The notes under the pieces were generated by a model. The model saw only the letters and a program-made list of their open reading frames with translations. It did no database searches and was not told where the DNA came from. Below are positions 37,025 to 45,763 of a stretch of DNA of 64,000 nucleotides, one piece after another (the first letter of the stretch is position 1; every line of letters begins with the position of its first letter). This DNA comes from Methylobacterium sp. W2. Lineage in GTDB: Bacteria; Pseudomonadota; Alphaproteobacteria; Rhizobiales; Beijerinckiaceae. A program made the position numbers and the translations under genes. Location of the stretch: positions 26,715 to 90,714 of the forward strand of contig NZ_VMOA01000019.1 in assembly GCF_020662345.1 (NCBI RefSeq), given 5' to 3'.

Positions 37025-37171
37025 CGGACGGAAACTCTGATCTGACCTGTGAAGCGGCACGAGGCCGTTGGGGAATGGCCGTGATGGAGAACGACCACCG
37101 AACGTCCTGTGCCGCGAACGTGTCGGGGCACAGTTAAGAAGTCATGCGGTCCGGGCTAGAATGTGGCGCTG

Positions 37172-37186
37172 CCAGATTAAATCTGG
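37172..37186. promoter_or_regulatory. Perfect 15-base palindrome upstream of the copper-type cluster
   Basis: The sequence ccagattaaatctgg is symmetric about its central base. It lies about 70 bases upstream of the first gene of the cluster, in the position of a repressor operator. Confidence 0.5.
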
Positions 37187-37254
37187 GCTTGTCCTGTACT
37201 GCAGCGCACATGCAACATCACTGCGCCGCGGCTCGTCGACGGTATGGCGGGATT

Positions 37255-37659
37255 ATGTCCGTTGGGGTAAGCGCTGGAGGGATGATGTCGGTAGATTCAG
37301 CGGCGGGCGGCGGGCGCGTGATCACGGCAGTGATCGCGCTCTATGCGTTCGTGCTGCAGATCTTCCTTGCGACCCTGATGCCGCTGCCCGCGGCTGGTCA
37401 CGTCGATCCGATTTGTTCTGGCCTGATGGAGGGGGAACTCGCCGCCCAGCGACCGGACAGTCCGTCACACGACGGCCACAAGCTTTGCTGCACGTCGGCG
37501 GTCGCGACCATCTTGACGGATCAACCGGTGCTCGTTTCGAGCGCGATCATCTGGCCAACCCCATCCGTCATCCATCTGATCTGGCGCGACGTGGCCGACC
37601 TCGGTGCACGCGGGCCACCGGGTTCGATCCCCCATCCACGAGGTCCGCCCGCCGCCTGA
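37255..37659 (+). CDS. DUF2946-like small membrane protein
   Basis: The protein is about 134 residues from ATG 37,255; ATGs at 37,282 and 37,285 are also in frame. One N-terminal hydrophobic helix (VITAVIALYAFVLQIFLATLM) is followed by an export-like segment with paired cysteines (KLCCTSA) and His/Asp residues. This resembles DUF2946 proteins that sit beside copper-handling genes. The identification is tentative, since cysteine-pair spacing in the family varies. The YcnI-PCuAC gene follows after 42 bases. Confidence 0.55.
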   Translation: MSVGVSAGGMMSVDSAAGGGRVITAVIALYAFVLQIFLATLMPLPAAGHVDPICSGLMEGELAAQRPDSPSHDGHKLCCTSAVATILTDQPVLVSSAIIWPTPSVIHLIWRDVADLGARGPPGSIPHPRGPPAA

Positions 37660-37701
37660 AGCGTTTCGATGCCTCGATCCCTTCAGACACGGACAATCAT
37701 C

Positions 37702-38703
37702 ATGAAACGGATATTGCGGTCGGAGCTTGCCGCAGCGCTCCTCGTCACCCTCTCCACCGGCGCCGCCCTCTCTCACGCCACCTTTGAGCGCAAGGAGGCA
37801 ACCCCGAATGCGAGCTATCGCGGCGTGATCCAAGTCACCCATGGGTGCAACGGCGAGCCGACCAACCGGGTGAGCGTTACGATTCCCGAGGGCGTCATTG
37901 GCGCTAAACCGATGCCGAAGCCCGGCTGGACGGTGACCACGGAGAAAGGTCCCTACGCGAAGCCCTATCCTTATTATCACGGCGACATTTCTCAAGGCGT
38001 GAAAACCATCACCTGGAGCGGCGGCCAATTGCCGGACGATCAGGTCGACGAATTCACATTCCTTGCCCGCATCTCCAATGCGTTCGCGCCCGGCGCGATC
38101 GTGTACTTCCCGGTCGAGCAGGATTGCACGAGTGGCAATCACCGCTGGAGCGAGATTCCTGCTTCGGGTCAGAACCCCCATGCGTTGAAATCACCCGCAC
38201 CGGGCGTCGCCATCGTCGCGGCTCAAGCCATAGCACCGTCGCGCGCAGCGTCATCGTCCTCGGGCCAGATCAAGGCCGGCGACCTCGTCATCGACACGCC
38301 GTGGATGCGCGCCACGCCCGGCGGCGCTACCGTGGCCGGTGGATATGTCCGGATCAGCAATACCGGCAGACAAGCGGACAAGCTGATCTCCGCTTCCATT
38401 CCCCTCGCTGCATCGGGTTCGATCCATTCCATGATCATGGATGGTGGGGTGATGAAGATGGCCGCGGTGGAAGGCGGTCTCGTCCTCAAGCCCGGCGAGA
38501 CCGTGGAACTGAAGCCCGGCAGCTATCACCTGATGTTCGAGGGGCTGAAGGCATCGCCAAAAGTCGGCGAATCGATCTTGGGGAGTTTGGTGTTCGAGCG
38601 CGCGGGCACCGTACCGGTCACCTTCGCCGTCGGGCCCATTGGCGCCAGGGCGCCGAACGCGCCCGCAGCGGCCGAACCAGCAGCCGGCCAACACCAGCAC
38701 TGA
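37702..38703 (+). CDS. YcnI-PCuAC fusion, periplasmic copper chaperone
   Basis: The protein is about 333 residues. The signal peptide ends ALS, exposing His25 (HATFER) as the mature N-terminus, the copper ligand of YcnI/DUF1775 proteins. The DUF1775 domain spans roughly 25-160 (SYRGVIQVTHGC, GEPTNRVSVTIPEG). After a Ser/Ala linker, the PCuAC (DUF461) domain runs from about 186. It has the H-x-M ... M ... H-x-M copper motif: HSM near 241, GVMKM, and HLM near 275. A C-terminal HQH may add ligands. It delivers copper in the periplasm, probably toward cytochrome oxidase or a cuproenzyme. Confidence 0.9.
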   Translation: MKRILRSELAAALLVTLSTGAALSHATFERKEATPNASYRGVIQVTHGCNGEPTNRVSVTIPEGVIGAKPMPKPGWTVTTEKGPYAKPYPYYHGDISQGVKTITWSGGQLPDDQVDEFTFLARISNAFAPGAIVYFPVEQDCTSGNHRWSEIPASGQNPHALKSPAPGVAIVAAQAIAPSRAASSSSGQIKAGDLVIDTPWMRATPGGATVAGGYVRISNTGRQADKLISASIPLAASGSIHSMIMDGGVMKMAAVEGGLVLKPGETVELKPGSYHLMFEGLKASPKVGESILGSLVFERAGTVPVTFAVGPIGARAPNAPAAAEPAAGQHQH

Positions 38704-38838
38704 GCGTCCAATCCTGGACTGCCTTCGCGCATGGCGGCTCCGCCAGGCGCGTCTCATCTCTTTCTCTTTCAGAACCCGCCGCTCCTCTGCCTCGATAGGC
38801 CGGAGTGTTTTAGCGCGCGGGATCCGGAGCTTCCTGCC

Positions 38839-40926
38839 ATGCCGTCGTTACGTCTTCCGGGGGCGTTCGCGCTTACCCTCCTATCCTCCACATCCGCCTT
38901 CGCTCAAGGCGTGGCGAATGCCGAGCTGCCTGAGCTCAGCGTCCAAGGGCCAACGTCCGGTTCACTCACCGTGCCGAGCGTTGCCGCACAACGGGCTGCG
39001 GTGAACGCCACCGTCGGCTCAGTGGCCTTTGTCGATGCCAAGGACTTCCAGGATCGCTACGCCAATACCCTGCGCGACGTCCTGAAGGACACGCCCGGTG
39101 TGTTCGTGCAGCAGCGCTACGGTCAGGAGATGCGCCTGTCGGTGCGCGGCTCCGGTATTTCGCGCGGCTTTCATCTGCGTGGGTTGGAACTCCTGCAGGA
39201 TGGCATCCCGGTGAACGCGGCGGACGGAAGCGGAGACTTCTACCAGATCGATCCGCTCGCGCTGCGCTCGGTCGAGGTCTACAGGGGCGGAAACGCGCTG
39301 ACCTTCGGTGCGACGACGCTCGGCGGCGCAATCAACTTTGTCACGCCGACAGCACAGACGGCCTTCGCGCCGAACATGCTGCGCGTCGATGGCGGCAGCT
39401 TCGGCACCATCCGCGAGCACTTCCAGTTCTCGCGGATCTCGGGCCCAGCCGATTTCCTCGTCAGTGGCACGCTGACCAATTCCGCTGGTTTTCGTGATCA
39501 TGAAACCCAGCGGACTCAGAATTTCAACGCCAATGTTGGTTACCAGCTCGCCCCCGGTATCGAGACGCGGTTCTACGTCGGCATCTACCTCACCGATCAA
39601 AAGCTGCCCGGAACGCTCACACTCTTAAACACGCTCAACAACCCCACAATGGCCAATGCGAACGCCATTTCGGGTAACCAGTCGCGCAAGGTCGAGACGG
39701 AGCGGGTGGCCAACCGCACCTCGTTCGCCCTCGATGTGGGCAAGCTCGACATCGACACCTGGGCGATCCACAAATCGCTTTATCACCCGATCTTCCAGGT
39801 CATCGACCAGGACGGTTGGACCTACGGCATCTCCCCGCATTGGGCCGGCACCTTCGACATCGGCGGATACCGCAACGACACGATCCTCGGCCTGCGTGCC
39901 TTCGCCGGTCAGAACTCGGCGCTGCAGTTCCAAAACGTCGCCGGACAGCGCGGCGCGCAGACGCTAAACGCCCTGCAGAGTTCCTCTAACTACGAGGCCT
40001 ATGGCGAGAACCGCTTCTGGTTCCTGCCCGATGTCGCCCTGATGGCCGGGGCGAAGGCATTTTCCTCGAACCGGACCTATAGCGACAAGGGCGGCTTCGG
40101 CCCCAACCCGGCGGTGAAATTCGACAACCGGACCTATCAGGGGATCAACCCGAAGCTCGGCCTGATCTGGCAGCCGCGGCCCGACATCCAGGTCTTCGCC
40201 GACATCACCCGCTCCCGTGACGTGCCCGACTTCACTGACCTGACCCAGACGATCGGCATGACGACGCAGTTCGTGCCGCTCCAGGCTCAGCAGGCCTGGA
40301 CCTATGAGGCCGGCACGCGAGGCCGCCTAGACCGGCTTGCCTGGGACGTGACGCTCTATCGCTCGGAAATCCGGGACGAGCTCATCAACTTCTCAGTCGA
40401 TCCCGGCCGAAACATCCCCGCGGCGACCTTCAACGCGCCGCGCACTGTCCATCAGGGCGTCGAGGCGGCCGTCTCCCTCGATATCGTTCGCGACCTCACC
40501 GGGACCGGAGATCGAATCTCGGCGTCGCAGATCTGGACGCACAATGACTTCCGCTTCGTCGGCGACCCGCAATTCGGCAACAATCGCATCGCCGGCATCC
40601 CGCGGGACGTACTACGCAGCGTCGTCACCTACACTCACCCGAGCGGTTTCCACTTCAGCCCTTCTCTGGATTGGGTGCCGAAAGGCGCCTTCGCGGATCA
40701 CGCCAACACCCTGCAGGTGCCCGGCTACACCCTGTTTAACGTCCAAACCGGCATCGACTTCTCGAATGGGGTGTCGCTGTTCCTCGACGCCCGCAATCTT
40801 GCCGACACGCGCTACGTCTCGGATGTGGCGGTGGTCAACAACGCTGCGACGATGAGGGGTGATCCGATCGCCTTCTACCCAGGCGTCGGCCGCAGCTTCT
40901 TCGGGGGCGTGCGGGCGTCGTTCTGA
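38839..40926 (+). CDS. TonB-dependent outer-membrane receptor, probably copper-related
   Basis: The protein is about 695 residues from MPSLRLPGAF. The signal peptide ends near SAFA. The TonB box region ELPELSVQGP is followed by a plug domain (YANTLRDVLKDTPGVFVQQRYGQE ... RGSGISRGFHLRG ... VEVYRGGNALTFGATTLGGAINFVTPT) and a 22-strand barrel style C-terminal half. The last residue is Phe (RASF), as outer-membrane barrels require. The upstream copper genes suggest a copper, copper-chelate or siderophore ligand; the ligand cannot be read from the sequence. Confidence 0.9.
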   Translation: MPSLRLPGAFALTLLSSTSAFAQGVANAELPELSVQGPTSGSLTVPSVAAQRAAVNATVGSVAFVDAKDFQDRYANTLRDVLKDTPGVFVQQRYGQEMRLSVRGSGISRGFHLRGLELLQDGIPVNAADGSGDFYQIDPLALRSVEVYRGGNALTFGATTLGGAINFVTPTAQTAFAPNMLRVDGGSFGTIREHFQFSRISGPADFLVSGTLTNSAGFRDHETQRTQNFNANVGYQLAPGIETRFYVGIYLTDQKLPGTLTLLNTLNNPTMANANAISGNQSRKVETERVANRTSFALDVGKLDIDTWAIHKSLYHPIFQVIDQDGWTYGISPHWAGTFDIGGYRNDTILGLRAFAGQNSALQFQNVAGQRGAQTLNALQSSSNYEAYGENRFWFLPDVALMAGAKAFSSNRTYSDKGGFGPNPAVKFDNRTYQGINPKLGLIWQPRPDIQVFADITRSRDVPDFTDLTQTIGMTTQFVPLQAQQAWTYEAGTRGRLDRLAWDVTLYRSEIRDELINFSVDPGRNIPAATFNAPRTVHQGVEAAVSLDIVRDLTGTGDRISASQIWTHNDFRFVGDPQFGNNRIAGIPRDVLRSVVTYTHPSGFHFSPSLDWVPKGAFADHANTLQVPGYTLFNVQTGIDFSNGVSLFLDARNLADTRYVSDVAVVNNAATMRGDPIAFYPGVGRSFFGGVRASF

Positions 40927-41047
40927 GGATGGGGGGTTCCCTTACCCGGGCAAAACTGCCGTATTGGATGGGGCGTCAGGCTGGATCGGGACGGGGTCTC
41001 GCTTCCCGGTCACCGGCTCCTATGGACGCCTCGGCTTAATGCGACGT

Positions 41048-41083
41048 CCGGGTCATCGAGCGCTGCAGCGCTCAATGACCCGG
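41048..41083. terminator. Large hairpin between convergent receptor and PBP1A genes
   Basis: The near-perfect palindrome ccgggtcat...atgacccgg has 18-base arms with a single mismatch (C against A). It lies between two convergent genes and may terminate both. It lacks a T-run. Confidence 0.5.
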
Positions 41084-41107
41084 GATGGAGACCCGAAGGG
41101 CTCCCCT

Positions 41108-43528
41108 TCAGTATAATCCACCAGCCTGGGCTGCACGGTCGGCGTCTGCCGGCACTGCGGCGGGAGCGGCGGGAGCCGCGACGTAGGCGTCCGGCGGGGC
41201 TGTGCCCGGCTTGAACGCCTCAAGGATCGTACCGGAGCCTTCGCCGGAGCCGGCGCGCATACCGGAGGCGACGTTGACGCGGATCAGCTTGATGCCGGGC
41301 GGCACACGGAATGGCGTCGGCGGCTTGTCCTTCAGGGCTTGCTTTAGGAAGTCGAGGGCGACAGGCGCCGCGAGACCGCCACCGGTGGCGCGGTCGCCGA
41401 GTGAGCGTGGCTTGTCGAAGCCGATATAGACCCCGACCGCGAGGTCCGGCGAGAAGCCGACGAACCACGCGTCCTTGGCATCGTTCGTGGTGCCGGTCTT
41501 GCCAGCGAGCGGCTTGCCGATCTGCTTCAGCAACGTCGCGGTGCCGCGCTGGACCACACCTTCCATGATCGAGACCATCTGGTAGGCGGTCAGCGGATCG
41601 AGAACTTGCTCCGAATCATCCACCAGCTTCGGCTCGTCCTGGCCGGACCACTTTTCTGCGTCGCAGCCGAGACACTTGCGGTTGTCGTGCTTGTAGATGG
41701 TTTCGCCGACACGATCCTGTATGCGGTCGATAAGGGTCGGACGAATGCGACGGCCGCCGTTGGCCAGCATGGAATAGGCGGTGACCATGCGCATGACCGT
41801 AGTCTCGCCCGCACCGAGCGACATCGGCAGGACGGGGAGCATATCGTCGTAGACGCCGAAGCGGCGGGCGTATTCGGCGATGAGCGGCATGCCGACATCC
41901 TTGGCCAGACGCACGGTCATCAGGTTCTTCGAATGCTCGATCCCGTAGCGGAGCGTATGCGGGCCACCGGCCTTGCCGTCATAATTCGAGGGCGACCATG
42001 CTTCCTGTCCGGGACCCGCCTCAATGGTGATCGGCGAATCCTGAACGATCGAAGACGGCGTGTAACCGTTGTCGAGGGCCGCCGAGTAGACGATCGGCTT
42101 GAACGACGAGCCCGGCTGGCGCTGGGCCTGCGTCGCACGGTTGAACTGGCTCTCGTCATAGGAGAAGCCGCCGACCATGGCGTGGACGCGTCCGGTATAG
42201 GGATCCATGGCGACGATGGCGCCGGAGACCTCGGGGCGCTGGCGCAGCCGGTATTGTCCGCGACCGCCATCGATGGCCTCGACATAGATGACATCGCCGG
42301 CATTGAGCGCGGCAGAAGGCGAGCGTCCGGTCCAGCGGGTGCCGTCGGCGGCAATAGTCCCGATCTCACGATCCTTTGAGACCTGGCCAGATGCCTCTCG
42401 GCGGGGCTGCAGGCCGATTTGTGCAACACCGCCAGTCGTGCTCAGGACTACGGCGAGACGCCAGGGCTGCACGTCACCGAGGCCCGGCACTTCGGCGACG
42501 GCGAAGCCCCAATCGCGGCCGACGAGATCGACCTTGGCCTGAGCTCCACGCCAGCCGTGGGATTGATCGTAGCGGATCAGGCCGTCCACGAGCGCCTTGC
42601 GCGCCCAGGCCTGCATCTTTGGATCGAGGGTGGCGCGTACGGAGAGTCCGCCTTCGTAGAGCTTCTTCTCGCCGTAGCGTTCCGTGATCTCGCGACGGAC
42701 TTCTTCCGTGAAGTAGTTGGCGTTGGCGGCGTTGGCGAAAGCGACGCGCGGGTTGACGCCGAGCGGCATCTTACGTGCGGCTTCGCCTTCTTCCTTCGTG
42801 ATGTAGCCGTTGACGGCCATCAGGCCGATGATCTCGTTCCGGCGGTCCAGAGCCTTCTGGGTCTGACGATAAGGATGATAGTTGTTGGGCCCCTTCGGCA
42901 GCGCAGCCAGATAGGCCGCCTCGTTGATCGTCAGTTCGTGGACGGACTTGCCGAAATAATCGAGCGCGGCGGCGGCGACCCCGTGCAGGTTGCGGCCGGG
43001 CACGATGGTGCCGAGGAAGATCTCGTTGAGGTAGAGCTCGAGGATCTTGTCCTTGGAGTAGGCCGACTCGATCCGCAGGGCGATCAACGCCTCCTTGATC
43101 TTGCGGTCGAAGGTCTGCTCGTTGGTGAGCAGGAAGTTCTTGGCCACCTGCTGGGTGATGGTCGAGGCGCCCTGCTTCTTGCCACTCTTCGCGTTGGTCA
43201 GGATCGCACGCACGACACCCTCGGGGTCGATGCCGCCATGCTTGTAGAAGTTCTTGTCTTCGGCCGAGAGGAAGGCAGCCACGACGATCTTCGGCATCGC
43301 CTGGATCGGCAGGTAGAGCCGGCGCTCGTTGGCATATTCGGCGAGCAGGCTGCCATCCGCTGCGTGGACGCGGCTCATCACCGGCGGCTCGTAATTGGCG
43401 AGGGCAGCGTGGTCGGGCAGATCCTGGCTGTAGGTGTAATAGAAATACGCGCCGGCTGCCGACAGCAGCACGAACAACATCGCCCCGATGCTGAACAGGA
43501 AGCCGAAGAAACGAAGGATGAAGCGCAT
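41108..43528 (-). CDS. Penicillin-binding protein 1A
   Basis: This 806-residue bifunctional peptidoglycan synthase has a membrane anchor at residues 5-30. The GT51 glycosyltransferase motifs are SAEDKNFYKHGGID and GASTITQQVAKNFLL. The penicillin-binding transpeptidase has SSFK (about residue 474), SMLANGG and GKTGTTNDAKD, the S-x-x-K / S-x-N-like / K-T-G triad. The insert between the domains includes an OB-like region. The Ala/Pro tail is low complexity. It builds and crosslinks glycan on the inner membrane. The amidase gene lies upstream on the same strand. Confidence 0.95.
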   Translation of the reverse strand: MRFILRFFGFLFSIGAMLFVLLSAAGAYFYYTYSQDLPDHAALANYEPPVMSRVHAADGSLLAEYANERRLYLPIQAMPKIVVAAFLSAEDKNFYKHGGIDPEGVVRAILTNAKSGKKQGASTITQQVAKNFLLTNEQTFDRKIKEALIALRIESAYSKDKILELYLNEIFLGTIVPGRNLHGVAAAALDYFGKSVHELTINEAAYLAALPKGPNNYHPYRQTQKALDRRNEIIGLMAVNGYITKEEGEAARKMPLGVNPRVAFANAANANYFTEEVRREITERYGEKKLYEGGLSVRATLDPKMQAWARKALVDGLIRYDQSHGWRGAQAKVDLVGRDWGFAVAEVPGLGDVQPWRLAVVLSTTGGVAQIGLQPRREASGQVSKDREIGTIAADGTRWTGRSPSAALNAGDVIYVEAIDGGRGQYRLRQRPEVSGAIVAMDPYTGRVHAMVGGFSYDESQFNRATQAQRQPGSSFKPIVYSAALDNGYTPSSIVQDSPITIEAGPGQEAWSPSNYDGKAGGPHTLRYGIEHSKNLMTVRLAKDVGMPLIAEYARRFGVYDDMLPVLPMSLGAGETTVMRMVTAYSMLANGGRRIRPTLIDRIQDRVGETIYKHDNRKCLGCDAEKWSGQDEPKLVDDSEQVLDPLTAYQMVSIMEGVVQRGTATLLKQIGKPLAGKTGTTNDAKDAWFVGFSPDLAVGVYIGFDKPRSLGDRATGGGLAAPVALDFLKQALKDKPPTPFRVPPGIKLIRVNVASGMRAGSGEGSGTILEAFKPGTAPPDAYVAAPAAPAAVPADADRAAQAGGLY

Positions 43529-43701
43529 CCGGGTCCCGTCCGTCGATGATCTGCCGCTGCCGGTCCGGCCGAGAGGCGAGGATGACCGAGACCTCGATCG
43601 CCCCGGAAAGGCAAGAGTGACGCGACGACCCGCGATCGTTTGGAAGGCGTGGGACGCCTGTTCCGGGCCGGGGCGCCGTGAGCCCCGGTTTCACACCGTA
43701 T

Positions 43702-44976
43702 CTATGGTGAAACTGGGGCGATTGCTGCAGAGCGGCGCGGCGGCACCGGCCGTGTCAGGGAAGTACGGTTGGCAAAGAACGCGTCGATGGCTTTCGCCAT
43801 GCCGCCGGTGACGTCGGCTCGCCAGGATTCCGACTGGAGCAAATCGAGGTCGCGCTTACTCGACAGGTAACCGAGCTCGACCAGAACAGAGGGCACGTCG
43901 GGAGAGCGCAACACGACGAAACCGGCCTCGCGATGAGGTTTGGGGCTCATCTCCATCACCGGGCCGAGATAGGACATCAGCCCTTTGGCGAAGCCCGAGG
44001 AGAAGGTGCGCGTCTCGCGTAGGGTGAGTTCCTGAAGGATGTCGGCGATATGGCCGGGGCCTTCGCCGGAATCCGTGCCTGCGGTGGAGTCCGCCTTGTT
44101 CTCGCGTTCCGCGAGCTTGGCCGATTCGGCGTCCGTGGCCTTTTCCGAGCCGGTATAAATCGTGGCGCCGCGCACCTGCGGGGCCGAGGAAATGGAATCG
44201 GCGTGGATCGACACGAAGAGGTCGGCGCTCGCTTCGCGGGCGATTCGCACACGTTCAGCCAACGGAACGAACACGTCGCGATCGCGTGTCATCCGCACCC
44301 GGTAGCGTCCGGAGGCTTCGAGCTTGCCAACGAGAGCCTGGGCGAAACCGAAGACGATGTCCTTCTCAAAAATGCCGGTGGCGGCGATGGCCCCTGGATC
44401 GATGCCGCCATGACCGGCATCGATCATGATCAACGGCCGGGAGTCCGTCGGTTCCGCGATCGCTTCCTTGCGGGCTGGAGGAGACGGGTCGTTCGCCACG
44501 GCCGCGCGGCGGAAGGTGTCGCGGTCGGCTTTCTGGAACTCCACCGAAAGGAGGATGGCACCGTCCCGTATCCGCGTCGTCGTCTCGATGCGCCCGACTA
44601 TGGCAGGCTGAGCAAGATCGACGACGATGCGCGAGCGCCCGGGAGCGAACAGGCCGTATCGGAAGGACGAGACCAACCCTTCGCGACGTCGGCCGGTGTC
44701 CGGTCCGAGCTGGAAGTTCACTTCCGTAAGGTCGATGACCGCCCGATCAGGCCGCTCCATGACGAAGGTGCGCGCCTCGATCGGCCTAGACAACGTGAGG
44801 GTGAGCTTGGTCGATCCGCCCACGCCGGTGGAGAGATCCGCCGCAATGGCGACCGCCGAATGCTGGCCGGATACCGCTGGATTCGTCCGAATGTCGTCCT
44901 GGGCCGCGACCGGAACAGCCATCACGAAGGTCGATAGGAGGATTGCGTGGCGCAGCATGCGAGCGAGAGGCGGCAT
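43702..44976 (-). CDS. N-acetylmuramoyl-L-alanine amidase
   Basis: The protein is 424 residues. The Sec signal peptide (MLRHAILLSTFVMAVPVAAQ) is followed by an AMIN domain (about 30-150), which targets the septum, and an Amidase_3 domain (about 185-405). The zinc ligands are visible: IDAGHGGIDPGA, FVSIHADS and SVLVELGYLSSKRD. It cleaves stem peptides from glycan strands during cell separation. The start may be the seventh residue instead of the first. It is likely cotranscribed with PBP1A, 170 bases downstream. Confidence 0.95.
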   Translation of the reverse strand: MPPLARMLRHAILLSTFVMAVPVAAQDDIRTNPAVSGQHSAVAIAADLSTGVGGSTKLTLTLSRPIEARTFVMERPDRAVIDLTEVNFQLGPDTGRRREGLVSSFRYGLFAPGRSRIVVDLAQPAIVGRIETTTRIRDGAILLSVEFQKADRDTFRRAAVANDPSPPARKEAIAEPTDSRPLIMIDAGHGGIDPGAIAATGIFEKDIVFGFAQALVGKLEASGRYRVRMTRDRDVFVPLAERVRIAREASADLFVSIHADSISSAPQVRGATIYTGSEKATDAESAKLAERENKADSTAGTDSGEGPGHIADILQELTLRETRTFSSGFAKGLMSYLGPVMEMSPKPHREAGFVVLRSPDVPSVLVELGYLSSKRDLDLLQSESWRADVTGGMAKAIDAFFANRTSLTRPVPPRRSAAIAPVSP

Positions 44977-45763
44977 CGATCCGGCAATCGTTGTCCTGAA
45001 ACCAGGGCCCCTCGGAACCCGAAGACTTTTGGGACCAGGGGATCTCTGGGACCAGACGACCTTCGGAAGCGAGAGCGTTCGATAAGGGATACGGCCGTGA
45101 TGGTTAACCGTTCCTCTCCCGCCTGGTGGCGAAGCTGCCGGTATGTTGCTGTGGGGCGACAGGACCAGACCGGACGACCGCAGGGACGAGACGGAGTCAA
45201 AGTTGTGACGGCGATGGTCTTGCTGCTTGCCAAGAGCCCGCGACGATCTGTAATGGTAATGTCCCTCCTTGGGTGTCGTGCGGTCTCACTCGCGGCCCGC
45301 AAGAGCGTCCTGGCCAGTGGCCGTGTCGCCTTTCAGTCGGCTCTCCGCGTCAAGTCCGTCGGCGTCTTTAAGTCCGGGGAGGTACCGGTGCATGCGGCGA
45401 TCGTTTCGCCGAGGCGTCGTTCTGGAAATCAGCGGCCGGCATTTGCTCGGCCTCAAAGTCTTCGTGAGGTCAGGGAGCGGATGGACGGACGCACAGCATC
45501 GGTTGCCGTTGCTCGTGTTCAAAGCGTACGCGTTTCGCGTGGCGCCGGTTCGCCGTCGGCCCTGGCCATGTTCAACCCCACCCGCGCCGATCACCGGCGC
45601 CTAGCGGCGGTTGACGGCAATCCCTTCCCCAAAGCCCCCCTGGCCCGCCTCTTCGGGCCTGGGCGTGCGTTCCCCCCGGCGGCCGATGGGCCGAAACCGG
45701 GCAGCGCTTCGCCGGGACAGTTCGGCTGCAGAAGGACGACGTCGATCGCCATGAAAGTTCATC
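44977..45763 (+). promoter_or_regulatory. Long non-coding leader upstream of rne
   Basis: There are 787 bases between the divergent amidase gene and RNase E. Open frames here overlap the rne start out of frame and show no protein features, so the stretch is more likely promoter plus a long 5' untranslated region. RNase E genes are often autoregulated through such leaders; that is known for other bacteria and only inferred here. Confidence 0.45.
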
